Under the pieces are notes generated by a model, which saw only the letters and a program-made list of their open reading frames with translations, had not been told where the DNA came from and ran no database searches. The position numbers and the translations under genes were made by a program. A stretch of 64,000 nucleotides of DNA from JBBQCW01 sp038319025 (GTDB lineage Bacteria; Actinomycetota; Thermoleophilia; Solirubrobacterales; Solirubrobacteraceae), in assembly GCA_038319025.1 (NCBI GenBank), contig JBBQCW010000009.1:46730-110729 (forward strand), in the 5' to 3' direction. Numbering within the stretch: the first letter of the stretch is position 1; each line of letters starts with the position of its first letter. Shown piece by piece: positions 16,862 to 25,128 of this stretch.

Positions 16862-17938
16862 TCAGACGGCGCTGACCGGCCGCGGACCCGCACCGACATA
16901 CTTGGCGGTCGGGCGGATCAGCCTGGCCTCACGCTTCTGCTCGAGGATGTGGGCCGACCAACCGGCGACGCGCGCGCAAGTGAACATCGACGTGAACAGA
17001 TTCGCCGGTACCTGAGCGGTATCGAGCACCACGGCCGACCAGAACTCGACGTTCGTCGCCAGCACGCGGTCGGGATAGCGCACGGCCAGTTCGGCCAGCG
17101 CCGCCTTCTCCAGCGCCTCCGCGACCTCGTACCGGGCGGAGCCCAGCTCCTTGGCCGTGCGGCGCAGCACGCGGGCACGCGGGTCCTCGGCGCGATACAC
17201 GCGATGCCCGAAGCCCATCAGGCGCTCGCCACGATCCATGGCGTCCTTGACCCACTTGCCGGCGTCGCCCTGCTGCTCCACCTCATCGAGCATCGCCAGG
17301 ACGCGCGACGGCGCACCGCCGTGCAGCGGGCCGCTGAGCGCGCCGACCGCACTGGACAACGCGGCCGCGACATCCGCCCCGGTCGAGGCGACCACTCGCG
17401 CAGTGAACGTCGAGGCGTTCATCCCGTGCTCGGCGGCCGAGATCCAGTACGCGTCGATCGCCTTCGCGTGGCCTGGGTCACACTCGCCGCGCCACCGCAG
17501 CAGAAAGCGCTCGGCGATGGTGTCGCCTTCGTCGATTACCGCCTGGGAGACCCAGGGGCGCCCGAGCCCGCGCGCAGACTGTGCGACGAAGGAGAGGGCC
17601 ATGACGGACGAGCGGGCCAGGTCCAGGCGGGCTTGCTCGTCGGTGATGTCGATCAGCTGGCCCATCCCCCACTCGGGGGCGAGGGTGGCCAGCGCGGCCT
17701 GCACGTCAACGCGCGGGTCACCTGAGCGCACAATCAGCGGGTGCGGCTCGGCGGGCGACAGGCCCGGGTCGAAGGTGCCGTCCACCAGCAGACCCCAGAC
17801 CTTCTCGTAGGGCACCGTGCCCACGAGATCCTCGATGTCGACACCGCGATAGCGGAGCGACCCGCCCTCCTTGTCCGGCTCGGCGATCTCCGTCGCAAAG
17901 GCGACGACGCCCTCAAGTCCCGACTGCACTTCGCTCAC
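16862..17938 (-). CDS. citrate synthase (actinobacterial CitA-like)
   Basis: 358 residues. It condenses oxaloacetate and acetyl-CoA. The conserved histidines are H171 (AEHGMNAST), H206 (GPLHGGAP) and H245 (MGFGHRVYR). The general-base position, normally Asp in NVDF, is Glu (E298 in TNVEFW). I recall the same in mycobacterial CitA-type enzymes, so I treat it as a subfamily trait. The tail (HILEQKREARLIRPTAKYVG) is typical of this group. GTG start with a TGGAGG ribosome-binding site. Fumarase is encoded at 54.5 kb, not nearby. It could in principle act as a 2-methylcitrate synthase. Confidence 0.9.
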   Translation of the reverse strand: MSEVQSGLEGVVAFATEIAEPDKEGGSLRYRGVDIEDLVGTVPYEKVWGLLVDGTFDPGLSPAEPHPLIVRSGDPRVDVQAALATLAPEWGMGQLIDITDEQARLDLARSSVMALSFVAQSARGLGRPWVSQAVIDEGDTIAERFLLRWRGECDPGHAKAIDAYWISAAEHGMNASTFTARVVASTGADVAAALSSAVGALSGPLHGGAPSRVLAMLDEVEQQGDAGKWVKDAMDRGERLMGFGHRVYRAEDPRARVLRRTAKELGSARYEVAEALEKAALAELAVRYPDRVLATNVEFWSAVVLDTAQVPANLFTSMFTCARVAGWSAHILEQKREARLIRPTAKYVGAGPRPVSAV

Positions 17939-17989
17939 GTCGCCTCCAGAAGTTTCAAAGGATCAGATGGTTCTCAAACGGGAAGATTG

Positions 17990-19213
17990 TCACGCCGGGA
18001 CCATGCGCGAAGCGGCCACCCGCCGAGCATGGTCCGCATTGCGCCCGCGCTCGTCGCCGACGAGCGGCCCGAGGACCACAAACGCGGCGGCCGGAGCCAG
18101 CGCCAACAGCCCGAATGCGGCGGCCCAGGACGTGGCGGCCACCAGCGCGCCGAACGCCAGCGGGGCGAGGGCGGCGCCGAACGCCAGGATCGTGTTCTGC
18201 ACGCCCATCGCCGTGCCCGCCCGCTCCCGGCCAGAGATCTCCGCAGCGGCGGTGAAGGCCAGCCCGTTCCACGACATCGTGGATACGGCGGCCAACAGAA
18301 GGACGGGGTAGAGCAGGAACCCGGGCGCCTGCGCCAGCACGGCGACCAGCGCCAGCAACCCGGCGTTGCGGGCGGCGATGCCCCGCATCGGCACGATGCG
18401 GACCGCCTCACGATCCGAACGCCGGCCGGCGACGAGGCGCGCGCCGGCGCCCATGATCTGCACCGCAGCCAAAGCACCCGCGGCGGCCGGAACCGACACG
18501 CCGTGGGCATCGTGGAGGAACAGGACGAGGAAGCCGAGCATCGCCACCTGCGCGCAGACCAATAGCGCAGCGGCCACGCCCAGTCGCCAGATCCGGCGGT
18601 CACGCGTCGGCGAGGGAGCAGGGGCCGGCGGCTCGATCGTCGATACCCGCGGCGGTGCGTCACGCATGAACACCGCGGCCATCAGCGCGGCCGTCAAGGA
18701 CAGTCCGGCCAGAGCCAGCAGCGCTTCCTGCAATCCGCCGAGCGCGACGAAATGAGGAAGCAGGAGCGAGGCCAACGCGCCTCCCAGCGGCATCGCCATC
18801 TGGCGGATGCCCAGCGCAAAGCCACGCTCGGAACGGTCAAACCAGCCCATCACGGCGCGGCCGGAAGCCCCGGTGGCACTGGCGCCGAACATTCCGGCCG
18901 CCAGCAGTCCGACGACGAGTAGCGCGAACGTTGTTGCGAACGCGGCGGCGGTGAGCGCCAACGCGCACCCGGTCAGGCCGGCCGCCATCACGGGCCGTTC
19001 GCCGATCCGGTCGGTGAGCATGCCCCAGGGGATCAAGGTGATCATCACGCCCACGCTCACGGCCGCGAGCACCAGGCCCACCTGGGTGAGCGACAGGCCG
19101 AAGGTGGATCGCAGCGCCGGGGTCAGCGCGGGCAAGCCCATGCGCAGGGCGGAGAACGCGGCGGCCCCGCCGGCGCCCACGGAAAGGACGACCCAACGGT
19201 AGCGCGGGGTCAC
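17990..19213 (-). CDS. major facilitator superfamily transporter
   Basis: 407 residues with 12 hydrophobic segments. The MFS signature between helices 2 and 3 is GMLTDRIGERPVM, and a related GARLVAGRRSDRE occurs at the start of the second half. Inner-membrane secondary transporter; substrate unknown. Its start overlaps the stop of the CGNR regulator by 4 nt, so the regulator and transporter form a two-gene operon, a layout typical of resistance or uptake pumps controlled by their partner. Confidence 0.88.
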   Translation of the reverse strand: MTPRYRWVVLSVGAGGAAAFSALRMGLPALTPALRSTFGLSLTQVGLVLAAVSVGVMITLIPWGMLTDRIGERPVMAAGLTGCALALTAAAFATTFALLVVGLLAAGMFGASATGASGRAVMGWFDRSERGFALGIRQMAMPLGGALASLLLPHFVALGGLQEALLALAGLSLTAALMAAVFMRDAPPRVSTIEPPAPAPSPTRDRRIWRLGVAAALLVCAQVAMLGFLVLFLHDAHGVSVPAAAGALAAVQIMGAGARLVAGRRSDREAVRIVPMRGIAARNAGLLALVAVLAQAPGFLLYPVLLLAAVSTMSWNGLAFTAAAEISGRERAGTAMGVQNTILAFGAALAPLAFGALVAATSWAAAFGLLALAPAAAFVVLGPLVGDERGRNADHARRVAASRMVPA

Positions 19214-19839
19214 GCGCTCACCCGCAGGCGCTCACGGTGACGGCGCGCCTTGGCCTCGTTCCCACAGCCCCGCATGGAGCACCAGCGGCGTCCACCTGCC
19301 GGGGAGCGGTCGTAGAACCGAGCGCTGCAGGTGTCCGAGGCGCAGATCCGGATGCGCGCCCGCTCGTTCGGGGTACCGAGCATCTGCGCGGCGTCGAGCG
19401 CGATCGTGCCCAGGGCCCGCCGAGCACTGTCGGCCGGCGGGCGTTCCCCGAGGCGGAGGCTTCCATCGTCGCCGGAGGTGAGGTGCGGACGGACGCCGGC
19501 GTACGCGAGCAGATCGTCCACCGTACGGACCGCGGAGGGCGGGGGGGACTGGCCGTTGACGGCCGCGACGATCAGAGCGTCAATCGCCTCCCTTAGGTCG
19601 AGCGCCTCCTCCACTACGAGGCGGGGGATCCGGACGAGGTCAGCCGTGACATCGGCCTCGAGCAGCCAGGCAGCGAGATCGTCGCGGCTGGCCAGTGTCT
19701 CGACCTGCCGATTCCACCGTTCGCGCAGCGTGTTGACGAGATCGACGGAGGGACGGCCGCCGAGCCAGTACCACCATGGCGCACCCGTGCTGAGCGGAAG
19801 CGCAAGCTCATCCGGAAGGTCTCGGTGGTCTCTGCGCAT
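19210..19839 (-). CDS. CGNR zinc-finger regulator (ABATE domain)
   Basis: 209 residues. The N-terminal ABATE-type region (GGRPSVDLVNTLRER) is followed by the C-terminal CGNR zinc finger: C-x4-C-x3-FYDRSPAGGRRWCSM-x2-CGNEAKARRHR, with all four cysteines. These are stress-linked putative DNA-binding proteins. Start at 19839 rather than the in-frame GTG at 19845, because TATGAT lies 6 nt upstream of the ATG. Overlapping palindromes at 19839-19866 sit across the promoter and probably form its own operator. Co-transcribed with the MFS gene. Confidence 0.85.
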   Translation of the reverse strand: MRRDHRDLPDELALPLSTGAPWWYWLGGRPSVDLVNTLRERWNRQVETLASRDDLAAWLLEADVTADLVRIPRLVVEEALDLREAIDALIVAAVNGQSPPPSAVRTVDDLLAYAGVRPHLTSGDDGSLRLGERPPADSARRALGTIALDAAQMLGTPNERARIRICASDTCSARFYDRSPAGGRRWCSMRGCGNEAKARRHRERLRVSA

Positions 19840-19866
19840 AACCACATCATAGCACTTAAGTGGTTA
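19839..19866. promoter_or_regulatory. palindromic operator candidate over the CGNR-MFS promoter
   Basis: TAACCAC (19839-19845) and GTGGTTA (19860-19866) are perfect 7-bp arms. A separate perfect 10-bp palindrome CACTTAAGTG (19853-19862) overlaps the right arm. The minus-strand -10 candidate TATGAT (19846-19851) lies between them. Confidence 0.5.
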
Positions 19867-19945
19867 CGAACTGAAAGGGCCGTTTGGCGCGGGCGAGCGT
19901 GGCTATAGGCTGCGCTTCGGTCCATCCGCCCACCCAGGAGTCACG

Positions 19946-21379
19946 ATGTCCGACGCCGACCTGCTCTTCCGTCCCGTCACCGAGCTCGCCGCCGACGTGC
20001 ACTCGGGCGACCTCTCAGCCCGCGATCTCGTCCAGGCGTCACTGGACCGCATCGAAGCGGTCAACCCGGCGATCAACGCGTTCGTGGACGTATTCGCGGA
20101 GGAGGCGCTGGCCACCGCCGATGGCATCGGTGCCGGTGACCCCCGGCCGTTCGCCGGCGTGCCGATCGCCATCAAGAACAACCGACCCGTGGCCGGCAAG
20201 CGCCTCACCTTGGGGACGAACTTCTCCGGCGACTTCACTCCCGACTACGACCACAACGTGACGGCGCGCCTGCGCGCGGCCGGCTTCGTGATCGTCGGCA
20301 CGACCACGCTCCCCGAGGCGGGCCTGCTGCCGATCACCGAGACGGCGCGCTTCGGCGCGACGCGCAACCCGTGGGACACCGACCGCACGCCGGGCGGCTC
20401 CTCGGGCGGCGCCGGCGCCGCGGTGGCTTCAGGAATGCTGCCGGTCGCTCACGCCAATGATGGCGGCGGATCCACGCGCATCCCAGCGGCCTGCTGCGGG
20501 CTCGTGGGACTCAAGCCCCAGCGCGGCCGTATCTCCCCTGCACCCGAGATCGGCGAGTCGTTCCTGGGCCAGGATGGCGTGCTCACCCGCACCGTGGCGG
20601 AGACGGCCGCCCTACTCGACATCCTCGCCGGCCCCGTGCTCGGCGACGCATCCTGGGCGCCGGAGCCGACCGAGCCGTTCGCGGTGAGTGCGGCCCGCGA
20701 GCCAGGCGGGCTGCGCATCGCCCTGACGACCACCACGCCGCTGGAGGGCACCGAGGTGGGCGAAGAGGAGCGGCGTGCCGTGCGGCAGACCGGCGAGCTG
20801 CTCGCATCCCTCGGCCACGAGGTCGAGGAGGTCCAGGCGCCCTGGAGCGCTCCGGGGCTGCTGCACCTGTTCACCGCCTCGTTCGGCCCGGCCGTCAGCA
20901 GCCAGATCGCCTTCCTGGCCCGCGTGAACGGGCGCGAGCCGGGTGACGGTGACCTCGAGCCGGTCACGCGTGCGATCTGGGACCTGTCGCACACGATCAA
21001 CGCCATCGACGCGTTGTCGGCGGGCTACGGGCTACAGGGCTTAGCCCGGGGCATCGTCACGTGGGCGGCGCCCTACGACGCGATCGTCACCCCGACCCTT
21101 GCCGAGGCGCCGCTGACGATCGGCACCATCCAGGCGATCGAGGACCCGATGGCTGCGTTTGCCAGGACCGGCGCATTCGTGCCGTTCACGGCCGTGTCCA
21201 ACATCACCGGCTCCCCGGCCATCTCGTTGCCGCTGTTCCAGCGCGAGGACGGCCTGCCGCTCGCCGTCCAGCTCATGGGTCGTCCGCTCGGCGAGGGCGC
21301 GTTGCTCGCGCTGGCCGCTCAGATCGAGGCGGCAAGGCCGTGGGCCGACCGGCGGGCGATTATGGCCGCCGCGGCCTGA
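19946..21379 (+). CDS. amidase-signature family hydrolase
   Basis: 477 residues. The Ser-cisSer-Lys triad is in place: Lys in IAIKNNRP (about 75), cis-Ser in GGSSGGAGAAVASG (about 150) and the nucleophile in DGGGSTRIPAACCGLVGLKPQRGR (about 175). No GatB/GatC neighbours, so it is a stand-alone amidase (possible 6-aminohexanoate-cyclic-dimer hydrolase type or acyl amidase), not GatA. Cytoplasmic. AGGAG ribosome-binding site upstream; divergent from the CGNR gene across 106 bp. Confidence 0.88.
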   Translation: MSDADLLFRPVTELAADVHSGDLSARDLVQASLDRIEAVNPAINAFVDVFAEEALATADGIGAGDPRPFAGVPIAIKNNRPVAGKRLTLGTNFSGDFTPDYDHNVTARLRAAGFVIVGTTTLPEAGLLPITETARFGATRNPWDTDRTPGGSSGGAGAAVASGMLPVAHANDGGGSTRIPAACCGLVGLKPQRGRISPAPEIGESFLGQDGVLTRTVAETAALLDILAGPVLGDASWAPEPTEPFAVSAAREPGGLRIALTTTTPLEGTEVGEEERRAVRQTGELLASLGHEVEEVQAPWSAPGLLHLFTASFGPAVSSQIAFLARVNGREPGDGDLEPVTRAIWDLSHTINAIDALSAGYGLQGLARGIVTWAAPYDAIVTPTLAEAPLTIGTIQAIEDPMAAFARTGAFVPFTAVSNITGSPAISLPLFQREDGLPLAVQLMGRPLGEGALLALAAQIEAARPWADRRAIMAAAA

Positions 21380-21385
21380 AAGGGG

Positions 21386-21817
21386 TCATTCGATGAGCTC
21401 AAAGGAGACCTTCAGCGCTCGGTAGGTTTCGACCGCACGCCGGTCGCGGGTGACAAGCGTGAGGCGATGCTCTACGGCCACGGCGCCCACTAGGGCGTCA
21501 TACACCGCACCGCCGGCGATTCTCAGCGTGTGCAGCTCTGAGAAGAGCGCCTCCGTCGCGCTTGCTCCCAGGTAGCGCGAATCCGGGAAGCCGGCGACGA
21601 GCATCCGCGCCACCGCCGCTGAGGTACGACGTGCGGGCGGTGGCATGCGGGTCAGGACCGACACTGTCTCAAACGCCGCATGCCCGGCTAGGCCCAGGCG
21701 ACGGCTGCCGATCGCTTCCGTCACCGTCTCGTGATGTGCGTGGTCGGCAACGAGGAGCGGCACCGCGACGCTGGTATCGACCAGCAGCAGCGGCCCGCGC
21801 CTAGCGCTGGCCGGCAT
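21386..21817 (-). CDS. vapC: PIN-domain ribonuclease toxin (VapC family)
   Basis: 143 residues. The PIN acidic residues are D14 (LLVDTSVAV), E50 (HAAFETVSV), D107 (VYDALVGAVA) and D125 (LVTRDRRA). The start at 21817 overlaps the antitoxin gene end by 17 nt; longer frames to 21982 would run through the antitoxin. It pairs with an AbrB-type antitoxin rather than the Phd type used by the first module, so the two modules are independent. Converges on the amidase with 6 bp between stops. Confidence 0.88.
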   Translation of the reverse strand: MPASARRGPLLLVDTSVAVPLLVADHAHHETVTEAIGSRRLGLAGHAAFETVSVLTRMPPPARRTSAAVARMLVAGFPDSRYLGASATEALFSELHTLRIAGGAVYDALVGAVAVEHRLTLVTRDRRAVETYRALKVSFELIE

Positions 21818-22034
21818 CTCGGAGCGCGCGCACCAGGTCGTCGTCGATCGTCGCTCCGCTGGCCGGAATGACCAGACGGCCGTCGCGTTCCTGGAGCCCG
21901 TCGGCGGCCAACGGCTCCACCCGGAGGGCCGCACCGTCGGCGACGACCTCAACAGCTCCGGACCGGAGGCCGAGCTCGTCACGGAGTGTCTTTGGGATCA
22001 CCAATCGCCCTGCCTTGTCAATGGTTGCACGCAT
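21801..22034 (-). CDS. AbrB/MazE-type (SpoVT-AbrB) antitoxin
   Basis: 77 residues. The swapped-hairpin DNA-binding domain (MRATIDKAGRLVIPKTLRDE) fills the first half; a second GRLVIPASG copy near residue 52 resembles the first hairpin and leads to the toxin-binding tail. Start at 22034 is supported by TACTCT 6 nt upstream. A perfect TACCA-T-TGGTA palindrome lies 11 bp upstream of the start and is probably the autoregulatory operator. Gene order antitoxin then toxin, overlapping. Confidence 0.85.
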   Translation of the reverse strand: MRATIDKAGRLVIPKTLRDELGLRSGAVEVVADGAALRVEPLAADGLQERDGRLVIPASGATIDDDLVRALRDAGQR

Positions 22035-22040
22035 GCCTGG

Positions 22041-22055
22041 AGAGTACCATTGGTA
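22041..22055. promoter_or_regulatory. antitoxin promoter with overlapping palindrome
   Basis: TACTCT (22041-22046, minus strand, 6 nt from the ATG) overlaps the perfect palindrome TACCATTGGTA (22045-22055). Repressor bound here would cover the -10. Confidence 0.5.
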
Positions 22056-22069
22056 ATGGCGCCCACCGC

Positions 22070-22693
22070 CTAGAACCAGGTCCGCTCCTCGGTGAACGGG
22101 TCGCCGTGGTCGTGGTAGCCGTTCAGCTCCCAGAAGCCTTGGCGGTTCTCCGTCATGACCTCCAGACGGCGAAGGAACTTGGCCGATTTCCAGAAGTAGC
22201 GCTTGGGCACCAGCAGGCGCAGCGGGGCACCGTGGTCGGGCTCCAGCGGCGCGCCGTCGTAGGTGTGAGCCACGAGGACGTCGTCGTCGAGTAGCGCATC
22301 GAGCTCGATGTTCGTCGTGTACCCGCCGTCGCTGTGGGCCATCACATGGGTTGCCTCCGGGCGCACCCCGGCGGGCGCGAGCAGATCCCGCACGCGCACG
22401 CCCGTCCACGTGGTGTCCAGTTTGCTCCAGCGGGTCACGCAGTGGATGTCGGTCGTCAGCGTCGTCTGATCCAGCGCGAGCAACTCGTCCCAGCGCAGGG
22501 CGTATGGATTCTCGACCGCCCCGTCGATGCTCAGCGACCAGGCACCGAGATCGACGGGTGGGTTGCTCCCGTACGTCAGAACCGGGAAGCGCTGCGTGAG
22601 GTACTGGCCGGGCGGGATCCGCGCCGGGTCGATGCCCATGTCACGGGCCTGTTTGCGGCCCCGCTCGCCGAGGATCTTGGAGGTGATGCCCAT
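22070..22693 (-). CDS. YedY/MsrP-like molybdopterin oxidoreductase
   Basis: 207 residues of the sulfite-oxidase molybdopterin fold. The Mo-ligating cysteine is in DIHCVTRWSKLDTTWTGV, followed by VMAHSDGGYTTNIEL and the GAPLRLLVPKRYFWKSAKFL segment of the family. It lacks the C-terminal dimer domain of true sulfite oxidase and shows no Tat signal, so it is probably cytoplasmic, as in the shorter actinobacterial members. Substrate unknown. Divergent from the ferredoxin gene across 88 bp. Confidence 0.85.
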   Translation of the reverse strand: MGITSKILGERGRKQARDMGIDPARIPPGQYLTQRFPVLTYGSNPPVDLGAWSLSIDGAVENPYALRWDELLALDQTTLTTDIHCVTRWSKLDTTWTGVRVRDLLAPAGVRPEATHVMAHSDGGYTTNIELDALLDDDVLVAHTYDGAPLEPDHGAPLRLLVPKRYFWKSAKFLRRLEVMTENRQGFWELNGYHDHGDPFTEERTWF

Positions 22694-22781
22694 CACGCAC
22701 CGAAGTGTCCCTGATCGCGGTCCACTACTGTTACGCACCGCACGGAAACGCACCACCGGATCCACGAGGAACATCAGCCAC

Positions 22782-23045
22782 ATGGCCTACGTCATTGCAG
22801 AACCCTGCATCGGTACCAAGGACAACTCCTGCGTGGAGGTCTGCCCCGTCGACTGCATCCATCCCACGCCGGATGAGCCCGACTACGACAAGGTCGAGAT
22901 GCTCTACATCGACCCGGAAGAGTGCATCGACTGCGATGCCTGCGTCGAAGCCTGCCCGGTGGACGCGTGCTTCGCCGAGGATCAGCTCCCCGAAGAGTGG
23001 AGCGGTTTCGTGCAGATCAACCAGGCGTACTTCGCCGGCCGGTAG
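22782..23045 (+). CDS. fdxA: seven-iron ferredoxin (FdxA type)
   Basis: 87 residues. C9, C17 and C58 can hold the [3Fe-4S] cluster; C21, C48, C51 and C54 the [4Fe-4S] cluster. Two extra cysteines (C25, C63) are not required. It matches actinobacterial FdxA (MAYVIAEPC start, CPVDCIHP) except for a roughly 5-residue insertion (TPDEPDYDK) between clusters. Cytoplasmic electron carrier. Start fixed by the family N-terminus; GAGGAA lies upstream. The carbonic anhydrase gene follows after 37 bp. Confidence 0.93.
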   Translation: MAYVIAEPCIGTKDNSCVEVCPVDCIHPTPDEPDYDKVEMLYIDPEECIDCDACVEACPVDACFAEDQLPEEWSGFVQINQAYFAGR

Positions 23046-23082
23046 CCCGGCCGCGGGAGCGACGGCCCGTCGGAGCTGAACG

Positions 23083-23604
23083 GTGCGCAAGATCGAGGAG
23101 CACCTGCGCCGTGTCGCCGCCCACCCAGGGCGGTACGCGCACCCGGACGTGCCGGCGGTGCCCTCGCGGCACCTGGCGATCCTGACGTGCATGGACTGCC
23201 GGATCGATCTGTTCGACCTGCTCGGCTTATACGTGGGCGACGCGCACGTACTGCGCAACGCAGGCGGCATCGTCACGGAGGATGTGGAGCGGTCGCTGGT
23301 GCTCAGCCAGCACATGCTGGGGACGCACGACATCGTGATCCTCCAGCACACCAACTGCGGCCTGTTGGTAGCCACCGACGAGGAGATTGACGACGAGATT
23401 GAGCGGCGCACCGGCCAGCGCCTACCGTGGCGCTCGCGCACGTTCACCGACCTCGACGACTCGGTGAGGATCTCGGTCAGCAAGCTGCGCGCCTCGCCCT
23501 TCGTGGACACGACGGGCACGGTGCTCGGGCTCGTGTACGACACCGAGAGCGGCGTGCTGCGCCCCGTCGAGCAGACCGAGATAGGCGCTGAAGTCGACGT
23601 CTGA
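23083..23604 (+). CDS. beta-class carbonic anhydrase
   Basis: 173 residues, the short form. Zinc ligands C36 (LTCMDCR), H89 and C92 (QHTNCG), with the D38-R40 dyad that opens the active site, are all present, and GDAHVLRNAGG completes the family signature. It interconverts CO2 and bicarbonate in the cytoplasm, probably supplying carboxylases. GTG start after a GGAGC ribosome-binding site. It resembles the small mycobacterial enzymes (Rv1284 type). Confidence 0.92.
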   Translation: MRKIEEHLRRVAAHPGRYAHPDVPAVPSRHLAILTCMDCRIDLFDLLGLYVGDAHVLRNAGGIVTEDVERSLVLSQHMLGTHDIVILQHTNCGLLVATDEEIDDEIERRTGQRLPWRSRTFTDLDDSVRISVSKLRASPFVDTTGTVLGLVYDTESGVLRPVEQTEIGAEVDV

Positions 23605-23613
23605 GCCGGGCGC

Positions 23614-23859
23614 TCAGGCGTCCGGCGTGGCGCCGGTCGCCCGGCGGTGGCGGCGCAGATAGCGCAGCACGTTGGCCGCCAGCAGGATCCCGAACACCAC
23701 GCCAGCGGGGATCGCTATCGCGATCGGCCCACCGAGAAGCACGATCAGGTCGGCCACGATGAAGACGCCGAACACCCCGCTCAACACCACGATCCCGTAC
23801 TGGCGTGAGTTCTCGGCGCTCTGCTCGGGCGTCGCCTTCTGTCGGTCCTTGCGGTTCAT
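23614..23859 (-). CDS. small two-helix membrane protein
   Basis: 81 residues. Two hydrophobic helices (about 22-44 and 46-64) separated by a GGPIAIAIP turn, with charged ends (KDRQKAT and YLRRHRR). Family not recognised. Its start overlaps the mrp stop by 4 nt (ATGA at 23856-23859), so it is translated with the Fe-S carrier ATPase, though a functional link is unproven. Converges on the carbonic anhydrase gene. Confidence 0.6.
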   Translation of the reverse strand: MNRKDRQKATPEQSAENSRQYGIVVLSGVFGVFIVADLIVLLGGPIAIAIPAGVVFGILLAANVLRYLRRHRRATGATPDA

Positions 23860-25010
23860 GCCATGGGGAGCGACATGCCGGCGGGCTCGGGCGTCTCCGG
23901 CGGGGCGTCAGCGGGCGGCGCGGACGATCCGGAAAACACCGGGAGCGGGATCGGCGCGATGGCCACCAGCCCGCGGGCGATCTGACGGATCGCCTGAGCG
24001 GCCGGGTCGTCGGGGTCGGTGAAGACGAGCGGCTCGCCGGCGTCGGCCTGCGCACGCAGCGGCATGGTGATCGGCACCTGACCAAGCAGCGGCACGTCAA
24101 GTTCGTCGGCCAACTCCTTGCCACCGCCCTCGCCGAAGATCGGGTAACGCTCGCCGTCGGGCGTCACGAAGCCCGACATGTTCTCGACGATGGCGATCAC
24201 GTCGAGCTGCACCTTATGGGCCATCTCGGCGGCGCGGCGAGCCACCTTCTGCGCTGTCGCCTGGGGCGTGGTCACGATCACGAACGAGGCCTGGGGCAGC
24301 AACTGAGCGAGGGTCATCGACACGTCGCCGGTACCGGGCGGCAAGTCGATCAGCAGGTAGTCCAGCTCGCCCCACTCGACGTCCTGCAGGAACTGGGTAA
24401 GCGCCTTGTGGAGCATCGGGCCGCGCCATACGACGGCCGCGTCCTCCTGCACGAAGAAGCCGATCGACATGACCTTCACGCCGCGCGACTCCAGCGGGAT
24501 GATCTTGCGATCCGGGGATACGGGCGGGCGCTCGGAGCCCAGACCGAACATGCGCGGGATCGAATAGCCCCACACGTCAGCGTCCAGAACGCCCACGCGG
24601 CGCCCTTCGGACGCAAGTGCCGCGGCGAGGTTGGCCGTCAGCGTGGACTTGCCCACGCCGCCTTTGCCGGAGCCGACGCAGATCACGTTGCTGACCTGAG
24701 CCAGTGAGCCGTCCGGCAGCCCGCCGCGGCCGAGCTTGCGCTGCAGCGCCGTCTTCTCATCGTCGCTCAGCACGTCGAAGGCCACGGTCACGGCGGTGAC
24801 GCCGTCGAGGGCGAGGACGGCGTTCTGCACGGCCGTCTCGAAGTGATTGCGGATCGGGCAGCCGGCGGTGGTCAGCGAGACGGTGACGGCCACGGTGCCG
24901 TCTTCACGGGCGTCGATTGAGCGGACCATCTCCAGCTCGACGATCGACTCGCGCAGCTCGGGGTCGATGACGGCCTCAAGGGCGCTGAGGATCTCTTCGC
25001 GGGTGGGCAT
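23856..25010 (-). CDS. mrp: Mrp/NBP35-family iron-sulfur cluster carrier ATPase
   Basis: 384 residues. An N-terminal MIP18/DUF59 domain (about 1-85, REEILSALEAVIDPELRESI, with TTAGCPI) precedes the P-loop ATPase: GSGKGGVGKSTLTANLAAAL (about 118-137), DADVWGYSIPRMFG and IDLPPGTGDVSMTL. It carries Fe-S clusters to apo-proteins in the cytoplasm; the bridging C-x-x-C near the C-terminus of some members is not evident. Start at 25010 chosen for the MIP18 domain start; an ATG at 25019 is possible. Confidence 0.93.
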   Translation of the reverse strand: MPTREEILSALEAVIDPELRESIVELEMVRSIDAREDGTVAVTVSLTTAGCPIRNHFETAVQNAVLALDGVTAVTVAFDVLSDDEKTALQRKLGRGGLPDGSLAQVSNVICVGSGKGGVGKSTLTANLAAALASEGRRVGVLDADVWGYSIPRMFGLGSERPPVSPDRKIIPLESRGVKVMSIGFFVQEDAAVVWRGPMLHKALTQFLQDVEWGELDYLLIDLPPGTGDVSMTLAQLLPQASFVIVTTPQATAQKVARRAAEMAHKVQLDVIAIVENMSGFVTPDGERYPIFGEGGGKELADELDVPLLGQVPITMPLRAQADAGEPLVFTDPDDPAAQAIRQIARGLVAIAPIPLPVFSGSSAPPADAPPETPEPAGMSLPMA

Positions 25011-25068
25011 GCGACCCATTGTCGCAAACCAGGGCAGGCTGGGCCGATGGCGTGACCCGGCCGGAACT

Positions 25069-25103
25069 AAAAACGCCGGGCCGCCCACAAGGACGGCCCG
25101 GCG
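25069..25103 (-). terminator. Rho-independent terminator of the histone-like gene
   Basis: On the minus strand a perfect 10-bp GC stem (25094-25103 pairing with 25074-25083, 10-nt loop) is followed directly by TTTTT. It lies 26 nt after the stop of the gene at 25129-25767. Confidence 0.88.
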
Positions 25104-25128
25104 CTGGTGCTGCAGATGCGAAGCGGTG

